A stretch of DNA of 64,000 nt from positions 34,974,108-35,038,107 of the forward strand of contig OX246739.1 of the NCBI GenBank assembly GCA_945910005.1, in the 5' to 3' direction. Under the pieces are notes generated by a model. The model saw only the letters and a program-made list of their open reading frames with translations, was not told where the DNA came from and searched no databases. This stretch comes from Isoperla grammatica. Its lineage: Eukaryota > Arthropoda > Insecta > Plecoptera > Perlodidae. Position numbers and translations under genes: made by a program. Of the stretch, positions 22,736 through 36,119 are shown piece by piece. Every line of letters begins with the position of its first letter. Position 1 is the stretch's first letter.

Positions 22736-23834
22736 CAATAGGGAACACGCGTATGAAAATTTTAATCGATTTTTAAATACCTTGTCTCTCATTTTATAAT
22801 TTTGTGTCTTTGAATGTTGAAAAACGGATCAGTCTATGCCTCAAAATAATTGGTTTAGTAACGATAAATAAAAGGGCGCGAAAAACGAGCCGCCGCCATG
22901 TAGAGTGGATTTGACGTCATGGTTTTGTTCTTTGTACGCTCACCGCCTCAGCGATTGGTCTGTTCCACCACATCTACAGAATCATTGCGTCACAGCCACC
23001 TGTACGCGTTTCATATCCCCGAGTTTAAACTTCAATAAATGCGACCACATTAAACCCATTTAAAAATTTCTTTTTTACTTAGGACTTGCATTAATATACT
23101 TTTTGTATCTGATACTATTAAACTAAGTGTTTGGTTTAACAAAAAAAATCGTACGCGTGTTGCCTATTCATGGTATATTATCCACTAGTAATACATAAAT
23201 GTGAACCAATAATAATTCATTGTATAAACTTTAAACTATCCACAATTAAGAGTGTCAAACTTACGTTAAAATACGTTTGTTTTTTATTAAATTATCTTAC
23301 TATAACCAAAGGTAACAAAAAAGCGGGAATACTGGTAATCATTAGCAACGTGGACGTGACGGTTATACAAAACACGAGTAGAGTAGTAAAAGTGTGACGC
23401 AATCATCAGATGGAACAGAGAACAGCGAACCCTGTGTGGCAAGAGAAGAGACCGACCTGTGCGTGACCACTCACAACTGGATCTAAACATCGGACCAAGG
23501 CCGCTGGAACTTGTTTTTTACTTTCCGGACTGTCCACGCCACAAAATAGTTGCTTTTTGTTACTACTGGCCTTGGTGGATGGCTCGTTAGTGTGGTTATG
23601 TCCAGTTATGATTTGTTGACACTTTTCATTGGTGGGGTCATTGTGGTTTCTTTATTGTTATTGTTGTTGTTGACACTATATTCACCAGGTAATCCAAGGG
23701 TCGAAATATATTACAGCACTTTCAACAAAAGAAAAACAATTATTGCAAGACCACTATCTTCTGAACTTTGATCATGTGCGTTGACTTCGGACCCCCATTA
23801 GAGAAGAGGGCGGGATAGGCGTCCCCAATCTAGG
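22736..23834. other. Intergenic stretch
   Basis: A CRE-like TGACGTCA lies at about 22912, next to a CG-rich patch (cgcgaaaaacgagccgccgc). A non-coding first exon of SLC36 copy A could lie here, but nothing proves it. From ~23800 the sequence matches the inverse of 30107-30160. Confidence 0.3.
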
Positions 23835-24124
23835 GCTGAACCACCCAGGACCACGGGGCGCTAATATAGCTATAACAATGTGCACACTCGTGGCTGAACC
23901 ATCCATGACCACTGGCCCCTAATATAGCTATAACAATGTGCACACTCGTGGCTGAACCATCCATGACCACTGGCCCCTATTATAGCTATAACAATGTGCA
24001 CACTCGTGGCTGAACCATCCATGACCACTGGCCCCTAATATAGCTATAACAATGTGCACACTCGTGGCTGAACCATCCATGACCACTGGCCCCTAATATA
24101 GCTATAACAATGTACACGCTCGTG
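23835..24124 (+). repeat. 58-bp minisatellite, 5 copies
   Basis: Units start at 23835, 23893, 23951, 24009 and 24067. Each contains 'gctgaaccatccatgaccac', tggcccctaatatagctata and 'acaatgtgcacactcgtg'. The first unit differs most and continues leftward into a dispersed element found inverted at 30107-30160, so the array grew from the end of that element. Confidence 0.93.
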
Positions 24125-24959
24125 GCCATTTTCTTCACTGTTTGTAGATCAAGTTTTTATTGAAGCCTTAATTCTTTATGCTTGCTTGATATCCGTATCT
24201 TCATTATTTCGATAAGCCTCGTTGTATAGCACGTTACACTCATAGTCAACTACGCCAGCCATCCGGAACACTAAACGATGTTAAAACACGATAGCTGTCT
24301 GCGAAGTTACAACTGTAACCTCAACCAAGGTTGTCTCATTGTTTCCTTCACTTCAACACGATCGTGTAGCGAATTACAAGTTTAATCGTTTCTAGTCTTG
24401 TTTTTTCATTCGCTAATTTTGTTGTAAAACCTTTTGGTAAGCTACGTAAGAGTGTAAAGGCAACGAAAAGTGCTGGGAGAGAGGATGTTACTTAATACCT
24501 TGATAATTGCGTATTATCTCCAGTTGGAGCGTGGACTACGATGAGCGTATGGAGATTAATGGCCTCATATAGTTGCCGTGGCGGATAGAAATATAAATGC
24601 GATTATTAGTGCAAACGTCGGTAGTTGTTTCTCGGTGCGTTCAGCTGAATCGCGTAATCGCGGTCTGTATAACTGTTATGCTTCTGTGAATTATCCAGAT
24701 ACCGTTAATCTAATTTCAATAAAATACAGCATCCAGGTAAAATTTTTATACAAGAAAAATAATATATTTGGTTCTAATCTAAAACACCTCAGACCGTCAG
24801 AGATGGCTCAGTAATAACACCTGACATTTGAATTCGGGACGTCATTATTTTGATTCCGGTCACCGTAGGGTCAATACTGACTGTAAGTTTTTCTGTGACA
24901 TGAAATTTTTTAATATCAGCTCTTGGACAATCCTTTCCAACTCTTCCAATTACCGCATT

Positions 24960-25045
24960 TAAATTAAAGTCCCCCACTGAAAATCAGTTTCGTTACTGAG
25001 TGGGTAGACTCTAAATGTGAATTTATTCATTTATTTTATTTAAGT
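24960..25045 (+). repeat. Dispersed repeat, inverted partner at 62020-62092
   Basis: The sequence 'aagtcccccactgaaaatcag', 'tttcgttactgagtggg', then 'tagactctaaatgtgaattt' is the near-exact reverse complement of 62020-62092. Similarity ends sharply on both sides. Confidence 0.7.
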
Positions 25046-25493
25046 CAGCTGAAGATGCATGAATTATCATCTTCAGGCAGGTTTCCTATGAAAACACCTA
25101 TTAACTCATATTACCTAAAACTTCCGGCAACCATTAGTGAAACTGAGTCTGTCAGAGAGTTCTGTTCTGGCAGAGAAAGAGAATATCGACTTTTTGGAGT
25201 TTGCATTTGGTGTTAGTTAAAGACGATAGATGTAAAAAATTATTTTGTATTTCAATTTCTAAAAGATTAATAGTTTATAATTTCTGAAATGTATATTTTC
25301 TTCATTGAGTAAATCAGTTTTATAACGGAATAGATTATACACCAAATAAACAAATAAGTGATGGATCTTCAAAACATGAGCGAAACAATCAGCATCGCTT
25401 CACTTGAGTTTAAAAACTACCCCAAGTTCAATAATCAATTGGTAATTTGGTATGAATAAAATAAATCATTCGCTTAATGGCAGAATCAATTTC

Positions 25494-25600
25494 AAAAACC
25501 CCTTCAGTCAGGATTGCTTGTAGCTGGAATCGAGCCTACAACCTCCCGAGTCAAAGTGTTGCGTGCGAACAGTGATCTTCTCAAGCTATACATGTAAAAT
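25494..25600 (-). repeat. tRNA-derived SINE, head plus start of body
   Basis: On the minus strand it reads 'gggaggttgtaggctcgatt' followed by 'ccagctacaagcaatcctga', the same order as the head-body junction of the SINE at 52443. The B-box-like GGCTCGATTCC is visible. Confidence 0.6.
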
Positions 25601-26439
25601 GAACGTCAAAAAATGAAGAGTCGTAATTTGAAAAAGTAGCTTTAACAAAACGATATGAGTTGGCTTAATAAAGTTGACCTTACAATTGTCTGTGTTTTTG
25701 TTGTCATTAGAAGACGCTCCTTCAGTCATTTGGATTCTTGGCAAGTGTTTTTGTTATTTATAACTGTTTTGCGTGTCTAGCTAGGTACAGCACGTGCATG
25801 CGTACAAACTACTAAGCGTTGGGTGCGCGGGTGCCAAATATCCATGTGCGCCGGGAAAACTATTATTTATAGACCATTTTCCACTTTTCCGCTTTTCTCG
25901 TGCGTTTTCTGTTTAAAACGGATTGTTGTTTTGTTTGCAAAAGTTTAAACCCAGTGAGACGATAACATTGTGGTGGTCTCAGCCACATTTCGTTCAAATC
26001 CCAGCCAAAGATGTTCTGATAAAATAAGCAAAGTTCAGTGTAACTGGCAATGTTCTCCTACACTGCGACTATATTTCATTCACGGTTTAGTCATGTAAAT
26101 AATATTTGCAAATCATACTATAAACATGTCAACAAAAACAAACCTTGGCAAGGTTACCCAGAACGAGTCACTTTTATAAACTCGAACATCGTCCATACAC
26201 TGCCTACCTAATTTTCACGGAGATCCTAAACAAAAAATGCCAGTTTGTTCAGTCCAAGATATCCTTATTGAATCTCATCAGACGTACATTCTGTACATCC
26301 ACACAATCTCATTAACACAATTATATAATTATTCACTTGACCAATCACACGAACACTCGTATAGCGTGGTCACATATTCATCGCCCTATCCTCGCGGGTT
26401 CAATTGTCCTTCGACCAATTAATTGCTTCTCAACTATTA

Positions 26440-26700
26440 ACTATCATACCGACCACAGATCCTTATCTACTGCACATTTCATGCACGTTGTTTCAACGAA
26501 AAAGATTACCGACGTTCTTTCACACATTCAAAAAGGCAGGGATCATGAATAGTCACGTCCGTTTTGTGTTAAAAATTTCTAGATATCCATCCTAAGGTAA
26601 CAAATTATCCCCAATTGACTTTTTCTCAAACAGTAAAAAATTAAATTCGCACTATTGAACTCAGCCACTTCTTAAGCATGAGACTACTTACTTTTGGACA
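26440..26700 (+). repeat. Dispersed repeat family R1, copy
   Basis: It matches R1 in order: 'cataccgaccacagatcctt', 'catttcatgcacgttgtttc', 'gacgttctttcacacattc' and 'aaattatcccc'. Confidence 0.65.
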
Positions 26701-27074
26701 ACTTTAACCATTCTAATTCACTAAGTTTCACTTATCACGTGATCACATTGTTCGGCCTATCCACGCGGGTCGTCAGATAATACAACCACTTGACTCACCC
26801 TGGTGTTAACACTTTGCGTCCATGTCTGACCAGCGCTGCTCGGTACCTGCGGGCACACATGAAACGCGCGCACAATGTACGACTGAAGGTCGGCCCAGCA
26901 CTCACTGGGCTACGAGCATAACAGAACAGGTTCCTTCCGTAGTCCGTACCTATCTTCAGTGATGGAAAGTTTTGTAAACAATTACACCGTGGCGGCAAAC
27001 GGTGTATCGCGGGTAAACGACTCCTGATGGATAGCCGATTTTGGGGGTCAACGGTACTTGATCCGAAACAAACT

Positions 27075-27165
27075 TACCGATGTGTGCGTGAGACGAGTGA
27101 CTCGGGACCAATCAGCGGTTAGTATTTGAGATTTGGGGCTCGCTGGTTGGTCACCTGTAATGTTG
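27075..27165. repeat. Foldback-related repeat fragment
   Basis: The stretch 'gggaccaatcagcggttagtatttgag' followed by 'ggctcgctggttggtcac' retains parts of both arms of the hairpin family at 62382-62491. Confidence 0.55.
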
Positions 27166-27627
27166 TTTTGGGACAAGTATATTTTATTCACAGGCATCAT
27201 AGGGAAAACATAAGTTTTCAAGACGATTTTAGAATCTAAGAAATAGTACTGCCGAGATCTCTCTATACAGAATACATATTAATTAAAGGTAACGATTATT
27301 TTACAAACATAACCTAAAATATGTAATTTCGACACACGTTTGAGACGTGAAAATACGCACCCTGCATATTTGTACATTCTATGCATTTTTGTTCAGTGCA
27401 CTTTCTATCTAGTGATCTAAATATAGTTTATTTACGTATTTTTAAAGAATTCTCATACAAATCCGATTATTAGTTTTCTGACAATTAGGCCTAAAGTTGA
27501 TAAAACAAACACGTTTTGTTCCATTTTCCTTTCTTCGTGCGTGAATTGTTATAACAAGTTTTACTGTCTCTTTAATTTTGAGACAATCGTTACAACAATT
27601 CCATTGATATTATGTAGATTAAAATAA

Positions 27628-27772
27628 GGCACGGTTTTTCAGTCGGTCATCAACGGGATCGTTAGCTGATGGTCCGTTATCTGCATAGGGTTTATTGAGT
27701 TACAGATTACGGATCGTCAGCTAACGGCCCCGTTAATGACCCGTCAACCAATTGAAAAACCGGGTCTAAATA
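27628..27772. mobile_element. Palindromic foldback element (~145 bp)
   Basis: The left arm (cacggtttttcagtcggtc ... gggatcgttagctgatggtc) pairs with the right arm (gatcgtcagctaacggccc ... gacccgtcaaccaattgaaaaaccg), with mismatches, around a short centre near 27690-27710. No coding capacity is present. Confidence 0.8.
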
Positions 27773-28071
27773 TTATTTCATATGTTATACGGTTATACCT
27801 TATAATCTCATGTGTTGATGGGTGGTGTGCGCATCAATGTGGGATATCGTGAGGCCTGTCTTGTGACATGTGAGGTGAAGGTCAAAGGTAGATGTGAAGG
27901 TGAGTTGCTGGTAGCCTACTGAAGAGGTTCATTCAACCATTGTGTCATGTGTGTATGGGAGCGGTCGAGTGGCGTGACGCAAGAATAAATTCGGCATTGA
28001 AATTAATAGTAATAACTTCTATCCTACGAGTGACATCTATAGAATGTGCAATCTAGTGTGATTATGTCAAT

Positions 28072-28126
28072 GCACGGTATCGAACCTATGCTCTTCAGGG
28101 TATCACGTGTTACCGCTGAGCCCCTA
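28072..28126 (-). repeat. tRNA-like SINE head
   Basis: On the minus strand it reads 'ggggctcagcggtaacacg', nearly the same A-box region as at 52453, and then a B-box-like GGTTCGATACC. No intact cloverleaf can be drawn, so it is a SINE relic and not a tRNA gene. Confidence 0.55.
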
Positions 28127-28129
28127 TAA

Positions 28130-28475
28130 CGTACGGTTAGAAATATGTTATCCGCAACTGGCCCGCAACCGCCAAGTTAAAACTAAACTCGCACCCGCAA
28201 CCCGCAATTATTTAAAAACACCTTATTCTCTTCCGCACCAGCCATACTTTCTTCGTTTTCTGTATTGTTTTGTTTTGATGCGAGATCTGAAACCAATGAA
28301 TGATGAAATATTGACATTGCATTTTGAAAATTCTTACCGACATCAATTTTCTGCAATCCGATTAGCCCCGCACCCGCAAAAAAATGAGAAAATTGCACAC
28401 GACCCGCATCCGCAACTTTAAACGTATATTTTATCCGCAACCCGCAAATATCGTGCGGATATCCGCAGGTGTGTA
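28130..28475. repeat. CCCGCA-motif repeat element
   Basis: Short 'cccgcaa' or 'ccgcaac' motifs recur at both ends of this stretch (about 28150-28210 and 28365-28450), with a poorer centre. Such clustered subterminal motifs are typical of some cut-and-paste elements. The family is unknown. Confidence 0.5.
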
Positions 28476-28479
28476 GGTC

Positions 28480-30000
28480 TTTATCTGTCGCTGCAGCATT
28501 AAAGCACGTGAGTGAATGCTTGTATAGCCAGGCATACTTACCTACAGCTGCAACGAGTGAGAATTATTATGAAACTGGAACTCATATAATATTATAATGT
28601 TCGTATATTCTTACCTATATAATAATTTTACACCAACCTTCCCTATTCTCTCAACATTCCGATATTAGATGTTGTTTGCATTTCATATCTTTCTGCTTAT
28701 CAAAATTATGGAGCAATGCAATTATATTATGTGTGTGCAGTTAGCATGAGTATGTGTATGTGCACAGTGCACACGTCTATCACAATAACGCAAGGTATAA
28801 CCAAGATGTGTACTATAATGCATGTATTTATTTATAGGTACAGTTGCATTGCATTATCTAGGATTCTTCTTGGTGTACATGCAGATATGAATTGTCTATA
28901 AATACATCACGTAAGTTGTAATAAAAAACACTGTAGGACTTACACAGTTAAAATTTTCTCGATGTTGTTCAACACCAATCTTAACTGTGTTTTTATTACA
29001 TGTGCCAGTTAACGAGAGTGTTTTTTTATAATTAACGTAAGGTGTGTTAAACAATCGAAGTTTTTCCATGCTGGAAGTAATATTAACTAAACTAAAATTA
29101 CACATAGAACAGTTACATATATTTGACTTGTATAGGTCGACACTAGAACAGCAACATGTTATCAACCTCGTATTAAATACGATGTTAAATGTGCCCCAAC
29201 TACTGAGACTCATATCACGACATAGCTAAGCCCAGTAGTGCCAACTTTACCTTGTGTTTTCGTAAGAACTTCATCTTGATAGCTGAATATTTCTAATATT
29301 GTAATCCGTAAGGATATGTATCTTGTTTATTTAGTCCGTATTATTAACGTAATCAAAATTCAATTAAAACAACAACCGTACTGATTACAAAATTAGTATA
29401 ATGCCTGATAATACTTACCCCACGTGTTGTTGCATGCTGTAACGAAGGCGCGCAGCCTTCTCAGGTTTTCGATTCGTAGTAGCATTTCTTGACATATAAT
29501 TAAAAGCGGTAATTTTGTGTGGTGTGATCTTAATAAGGTAAACCCTTTCCCAATAAAAAGAAAAATTAGCGAGTCAAACCGATCCACAGACGGCGACGGT
29601 ATCACGTGGAAACATATTTGGCAAAGTGCGAGATGCCAATGCTTGCGAGTGTGGATTGAAATACCCATTAAAACACTGTAATCAGAGTATAGTATAGCAC
29701 CATTATGTAACCTTTTATGAATAGCTGCCTTCAACTTTAGAGTATATTATGGTACCAAATTTACACGATTGAAACTTCTCGTCAACTTTGCAGTCATGGA
29801 TTCGGAAAGAAACCAAATACAGTAATGTTTACTACTTCGCATTTTAGTAATCACTATCCACAACGATAGTAATTATTCTAATCTTTTCTTCAATTGAACA
29901 AAACACATTTAAATTTTAATAAAAATAAAAAATTTATGAATGAATAATATTTGTATTTGGAAAGCAGAAACATAAACGTATAAGTAATAATAATAATACA
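28480..30000. other. Intergenic AT-rich stretch
   Basis: I see no exon, RNA gene or clear repeat in this stretch on either strand. Confidence 0.35.
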
Positions 30001-30084
30001 ATGTCCGTAACGTTTTATACAACTGGTCGTGGGTTCATCTACCCCACATGAAAAGAAAACGGGGGTTTGGGGAATACTCCCTAC

Positions 30085-30200
30085 CTTTATTGTAGCGTGG
30101 GCCTAGATGGTTCAGCCCTAGGCTGGGGACGCCTACCCACCCCTCTTAGTGGTCTTGCCGAAGTTGTTCTTCTTTGTGTAATTTTTTGTTTTCAAGTTTT
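30085..30200 (+). repeat. Dispersed element sharing an end with the 58-bp minisatellite
   Basis: The stretch 'gatggttcagccctaggctg' then 'gggacgcctacccacccct' is the inverse of ~23805-23850. A weaker relative lies at 32640-32690 (gatggttcagctctagactg). Confidence 0.6.
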
Positions 30201-30294
30201 TTCTTTCGTGTCAAATGCTGTAATATTCTTTGATGAAATCCTACATTTACTGTTAAGCCACAGGGATAACTGTGGTTTAATAGTGACACTAGCA

Positions 30295-30318
30295 AAAAAA
30301 AATAAAATAATAATACAA

Positions 30319-30410
<92 letters not shown>

Positions 30411-30440
30411 TAATAAAAATAACAATAATAATAGTATAAA
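30295..30440 (+). repeat. (AAT)n microsatellite
   Basis: About 120 bp of 'aat' repeats with a few A-rich interruptions. Confidence 0.95.
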
Positions 30441-30479
30441 CAATGAACATATAATAATTCAAGAATGGTATCAATAAGA

Positions 30480-30720
30480 TGACGGCCTACCGTGGTCATA
30501 GTGTCCCGTGGTCCAAGCGCTCTGTGTGTGTCCGTCCGCCTGACTGTCAGAGAACAATCTGCATGTCTCTCTGCTGGCGTCGGCCCGGGCTCTCTACTCG
30601 CGGTCAGGGAATTAGGGGTGTCCGTGTCTCTGTCAGTCAGTCAGGGCCACGCGTGTCATACGCGCTTTCAACTGGCCGCGCATCTACAGCTCATTCTAAA
30701 GTCCATTGCAGGTAAAGAAC
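30480..30720. other. CpG-rich island-like patch
   Basis: In otherwise AT-rich DNA, this patch holds many CG dinucleotides (cggcccgggc, 'cacgcgtgtcatacgcgc', ggccgcgcat). It directly follows the AAT microsatellite and ends in the arm of an inverted repeat. It could be an unmethylated promoter, but I see no linked coding exon. Confidence 0.35.
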
Positions 30721-31068
30721 GATCGCAGGTATCAAGAAATTTCCCCTCCTCGTTACCACCTCCACTCGGCACGGGTGAGAGTGCTCCCGAGGCGTTGGAA
30801 TGCGGTAGGCCGCATGACCCATTCATCCAGGTGTCATTGTTAAGAAAGCAATTTTTTGATGAAGTTAAAAATGTAATTATTTCTTATTTATTTTCAAATA
30901 TATGGAATAATCACGTAAAATTAATTTAAAATAAACTTTTTATTCTTAAATTAGCTTGAAAACTACCGTAATTAAAGCAAGTCTTACCCGTGCCGAGTGG
31001 AGGTGGTAACGAGGAGGGGAAATTTCTTGATACCTGGGATCGTTCTTCACCCGCAATGGACTTTATGT
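30693..31068. mobile_element. Inverted-repeat element, ~80-bp arms
   Basis: The left arm 30693-30776 (taaagtccattgcaggtaaa ... ctccactcggcacggg) is matched inversely by the right arm 30987-31068 (cccgtgccgagtggaggtgg ... 'caatggacttta'). The spacer is about 210 bp. No transposase is seen. Confidence 0.85.
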
Positions 31069-31069
31069 C

Positions 31070-32460
31070 TTAAAGTAAAAAGTAAAACAAAAAAGAAAAA
31101 AAAGTAAAAGCAAAAAAGTTTTGTAGTTGGAGACAATTCGATCCTCCGAGGTGTGACAAATATGCTCGTTTTACCTACTCCTTACTCTTCCATTTGATTC
31201 GTCAGACATTCCTCCATTATGATTGAAATGTGAGGTAATTGAAGCAGCCCTGACCTTTGAATTGCTTTGTAAGAGTAAACGAATTTCTTTGCTAAAAATT
31301 TGAAACTGTTAGTTGCATAATTTCAAGCTCTTGAACAAAGTATTCAAATATTCAAATAATTCCCAAAGAAGTGTTGTTCACTGAATACGAAATGTGATTT
31401 GACAGGTCATCACGATAACTAGGTGAGAACGCACCGCTCGACGATTGAATTTGCTGGCAGTCGAGAGTCCATCTTTATACCCTTTTCAGCGGCTGTGCAA
31501 ATTTCCCTACCTGTTGAAGTTACCAACAGCAAAATAAACTATAACTGTAGGATGTCTACAGTGCCTGCGTTTGACTTTTCTCTCGATAGAAATTTCTTTG
31601 AATACTATGTTTATTTTATTTGGAAATGTGCATGACAGATTCAATTATTGAATTTGTTCCATGATCTATTTTTTAATGTGCTTATTACAGAATAAATTAC
31701 TACTGTAGACCTTGGATTTACTTCCGTCATATTTCTAAAAATAGTTGTTTCGGTTTGATGACTTTCCATGGGCAGTTCCCTATCAAACTCGTGTGATCAG
31801 ATACACATGATGGATATGTCGCGTATATAGCATCATATCATACAAGAATACAATAACACCAACACCATCAGATAGGGCAGAAAATTAGTAATAATTACAA
31901 CCGTAGAACCAGAAAAACAAAACCTACGACAGAAGAAATATTTCCTTATAATTTAAAATTTCAAAGAATAGAAATGAAATAAATTTTAATGAGTATAGGA
32001 ACGAAATTTATTGGATATTATTGAACACATTTCTAGGTAAGAAAGAATAAAGAATACAATTGAAAGTAAAGTGTGAGAGAAAAATAGGGGACGCAGGACA
32101 CATTGGAATACATCACCAACAGGTTATTCAGGATATGAGTTGCCAACTTGCCATGGATGCGCAAAAATAAAAAAGAGAGCTGTGAGCTGTTACAAAATCA
32201 ATCTATACGGTCTGATTAAATGATACGGTACACAATGTATGAAGTAAGGCATGAGATAAAGATAAAGAACAATACATCGAAAGAAAATGAAAACTGAAGC
32301 AAAAATGAGACAATATTCTAATTATATTGATTCTAATCATATAATCATCCTGATTCTAATTATATAACCGAGATCAAAACACATAATTCTATAGTTTCGT
32401 AAACCTATTTATAGCTGGTTTGCTTTCAGTAAGTTCATTTCATGTTTAGGTTTTTAATAC
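31070..32460. other. Intergenic AT-rich stretch
   Basis: Nothing coding, no RNA gene and no strong repeat recognised. Confidence 0.35.
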
Positions 32461-32885
32461 CCCAAAAGTAATTTGCGTGGCATAGCCCTTAGCGGCCATA
32501 TCAGGCTAGTGTACCCTATGAGAATCCCAGTCTATAGTAAGGGCTCTGGACCCTGGATGTTTTTATTATTATTTTTTTTTAGTGCTTTCGAGGGCACATA
32601 CGGTACTTTTATTTTAAAGAAATCAAAACACATCTCGGATGGTTCAGCTCTAGACTGAGACGGCTCCCCCTCGCTCCTACTGAGCACCAATTCAGTTTTC
32701 TTCTCGATATTTTTCACACTGATTCCATTGTAGCAGGTTCTACTTCCATTCATCCTCACACTAATTTTTATTATCACCCCAGCCCTCGGGCTTACGGGTT
32801 ATTACCTCTGTATTCTTTCATCAGCTCTAGAGGGCCCAGCCCGGGAGAGCGTTCCAGCAAAGTTCAGTGCTGAACTATTGTATCT

Positions 32886-33070
<185 letters not shown>

Positions 33071-33585
33071 GTGTATTGACGAAGGCATAGCATATACCGG
33101 GTTCGATTCCCGCTCATAGCATGCAACGTTTTTCTACACCTCCTTAACTGCATTTATACGTCTTTCATTTGGATATCAACGGCGAATTTCTAGCCGTCAC
33201 AACAAAGACAACTTAAACTACCATGGTCAATGGAGATCAATATAAATGTGTATTTTATTGACTACTGTCTTCACTCTTAACGATAATGTAGCTGATTTTC
33301 ATTGAGCAACATTATATAATTTATTATTGTGCCCGCCTCGTTGCTAAGACCTCAACAACCGAATCACATCACCGTTTTCGTCTAGATTTAGGTCATTTGC
33401 AGGGGAGAGGGACTAATAGACTCGTATCAGCGCCAAGTTACACAACGGCCATTATCAGAACGATGATTGCGTTGCGTGATCCACGAGATTGATCTTCATG
33501 GCGTGAGGACGCGGGAGGAGAGAACGAGAACCTGACAGAAGGCTGTCAGGTCGCAAAGAGAGTCGCTGGCAAGACCAACAAGTAG

Positions 33586-33805
33586 CTATAGCTGAGAAAC
33601 TGTAAGAATGACGGCCCCCTTCATATCCCCCTACAGCTACCCGACCCCCCTCAACTCCGTGACAACCCGACAAAATGAAATACGTAACTGAAAATCAGTT
33701 TGTTTCAGTTGTTCAGTTTGTTGTTTCGTGGAGTTGAGGGGGTTGGGTAGCTGTGAAGAGGATACGGAGGGGGCCGTCATTCTTACAGTTTCTCAACTAT
33801 ACCTG
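33586..33805. mobile_element. Foldback element, ~75-bp arms
   Basis: The left arm (gagaaactgtaagaatgacg, ggcccccttc, 'ctacccgacccccctcaact') is mirrored on the right ('gagttgagggggttgggtag', gggggccgtcat, 'tcttacagtttctc'). The loop is about 60 bp. Confidence 0.85.
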
Positions 33806-33809
33806 ATAG

Positions 33810-35880
33810 GTGTGAATAATTGCACTAGTTACAATAGTTCACTTTGTTTCGTGCCACTGACACCAACATTTTGTAAACAAACAATTTTATTTTTATCCAC
33901 AATCGGCTATAACTAGCAAAGGAGTAAATCATTTGGTTTATGGAATAAGGTGTAAGAAATTTCAAAGTATTGAAATTATTACGCCTTACACCTTAGGGTC
34001 GGTACGACGGTTTGTAAACAGTCACATTGAAATATAGGCCTAGACATTGCAATATTAAACTATACGCCTTACGACTTACACCTTAGCTTTATATAACCTA
34101 TTGTGAATAAATACAACGATAATCGGTACTTACACCAAGCAAGTGGGGTGACCAGTACCCAATTATTTACAATGTCCACACGATATCATGAGAACGGAAA
34201 GTCCCCAGCAGATTGGCAAAAGAGAATCAGGTTTGAACTAGACATCGGCCGCACTTGAATTTAAGCTCAATTAACTTCCAATTACGACGAAATTGTCGGT
34301 CGTTCATCAGATACATCCAAGTGTGACGTCAGAGTGTTTATGCTAATGCCGCGTTTGTGTCCGTTGCACAAACAAAGTGCAGATTTGTGTTCCAGCTAAC
34401 TGAAAAGAATGCAAGGTTAACTGGTTTTAAAACTAATGTTAAGCAGGGTTGCCCAAGGTGGATTGACACTGGCCACGACAACTTGATGCGTTCTAAAATC
34501 ACGAGACCTGTTGCACAGTCCGGGGCCTGGTTTTATGCGGGCTGTATATACTTTCCTTAGGTGGTTTCTTATTATACCAATTAACTTTTAAATGGCCATG
34601 ATAGTTTTTAAGTTAAAAAAAACTGTTGAAGTAGTATAACAATGCAAAGTTAAGTTACAATAAGATATCACTCAATGTGTATAATGACCTGAGTTGGAGA
34701 ATACAAAACATAGTGAATAAGGGTATTTAGTTGAAGAAAACCACCTCCGAAATTTTTGGAATTTTAAAAGAAATTCGTTTTTAATTTACGCATAGATTAA
34801 GTTATAATTAAGTGTTCTTCATTATTGGGAGTTGAAGTATTTATGGCATTCTATTATACAGCAACTCTCGACAAGTAACGTGGATGACCAATTGACAATT
34901 GGCAATTGCAAGAGCTATATCGGTTTATTATGCATTCATCATGCCTTTCCCTTTGTGAAAACAGCGCATTCATGATAACTGAGTCAAGAGAGAAGTGTAA
35001 ATGCATCTTGCTTCTAGAAAAGAACAGCCACGCCTGGCGCTGCTCACAACTATATATTATAGCAGAGTTGTTTGTGTCACCCCTGATCGGACTGACTGAC
35101 CTAAGCGAAGAAAAATTGTTATTCCGAATTAGAAACAGCTCGGGTAAACAGTTTTTTACTTGACCGTCACAATGCAACTCAACCGTTTGATGGCCATGAT
35201 ATCGTAGGAGTCATCATTTAACAAGAGGGTTATTTGAACATCCAAAGAATGGTTAGTTAAGATAAACCTGTATATTTACAGTTATAATTATTTTTAACAC
35301 ATGTCAACGTGTGCATAACAAGAAAAGGTGTACAATAATCCACGTCCATTGAATCCACCTAAAATCACATCTCATTCTACCCTGTCTGTTCTCGTTCATG
35401 TAACAACCCCACACGCCATGTTCGTAGACTGATGCTATTAAATAGCATAACAAATTTTGCTATCGAAAACACATTTTTTTGTCTGTTATACAATATTTAC
35501 GAAATGTTAAGTTAACACATTGTGGTACAATGTAACAATGTTACAATGTTACGGTCGATCGTCATGGTTTGCGGTTTTAACCAAGGTCTTTCAATGACAA
35601 ACTCATTCATAACACACGCAGACTGGCCAGTATAGTAATTATAACAGTATTGCGTGTCTTATGCGCAGTAATGGCTGCCACCATTGCGCGTTACCAACGT
35701 TACCCGTCATGCAACGGAGTATCCACCAGCACGGAGGCAGTAGCATAAAGTGGCCCCCGTCCCATACATTATGACACCTTATTAAAGTCTGAATTCCTTT
35801 ACTCTAAAGACCATTACTAATAAAACAAATTCTCACCTTTAGACCGACACATTGGTTGGAGAGATGCAATTATGATTTTT
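33810..35880. other. Intergenic stretch
   Basis: A short repeated motif, 'acgccttacaccttag', occurs near 33980 and 34066. Otherwise I see no gene or recognised repeat. Confidence 0.35.
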
Positions 35881-36115
35881 CGTAGGAAACCTTCCCAGAG
35901 ACAATTGCCATGTTCCTCTTCTGGTTAGGTGATTACTAGATATTGGGGTATTTGGAACACTTGGGAAGGAATGTCCAAGAGTTGGTACTATGACTTATCC
36001 CAGTATCTGCCTTGTGACTGCGGAAAACCTGGAAAAACCTTTCAGACAGGACTGCCGGTGGCCGAACCGACAACCTCTCAAATTAAGTTCCGCGTCCTAC
36101 CGTAAGCTGGTTGCC
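35881..36115 (-). repeat. tRNA-derived SINE, inverted copy
   Basis: On the minus strand it reads 'gagaggttgtcggttcggcc', 'accggcagtcctgtctgaaa', 'tttttccaggttttccgcag', 'gatactgggataag' and 'gggaaggtttcctacga'. This is the same order as the copies at 1021 and 52443. Confidence 0.7.
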
Positions 36116-36119
36116 GTTG

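Noticed and set aside
28107..28440. Overlapping ~100-codon open frames
   Set aside because: They lie in the CCCGCA-motif repeat and show no recognisable protein features.
30146..30499. Tyr/Ile-rich and Leu-rich open frames
   Set aside because: They are translations of the AAT microsatellite.
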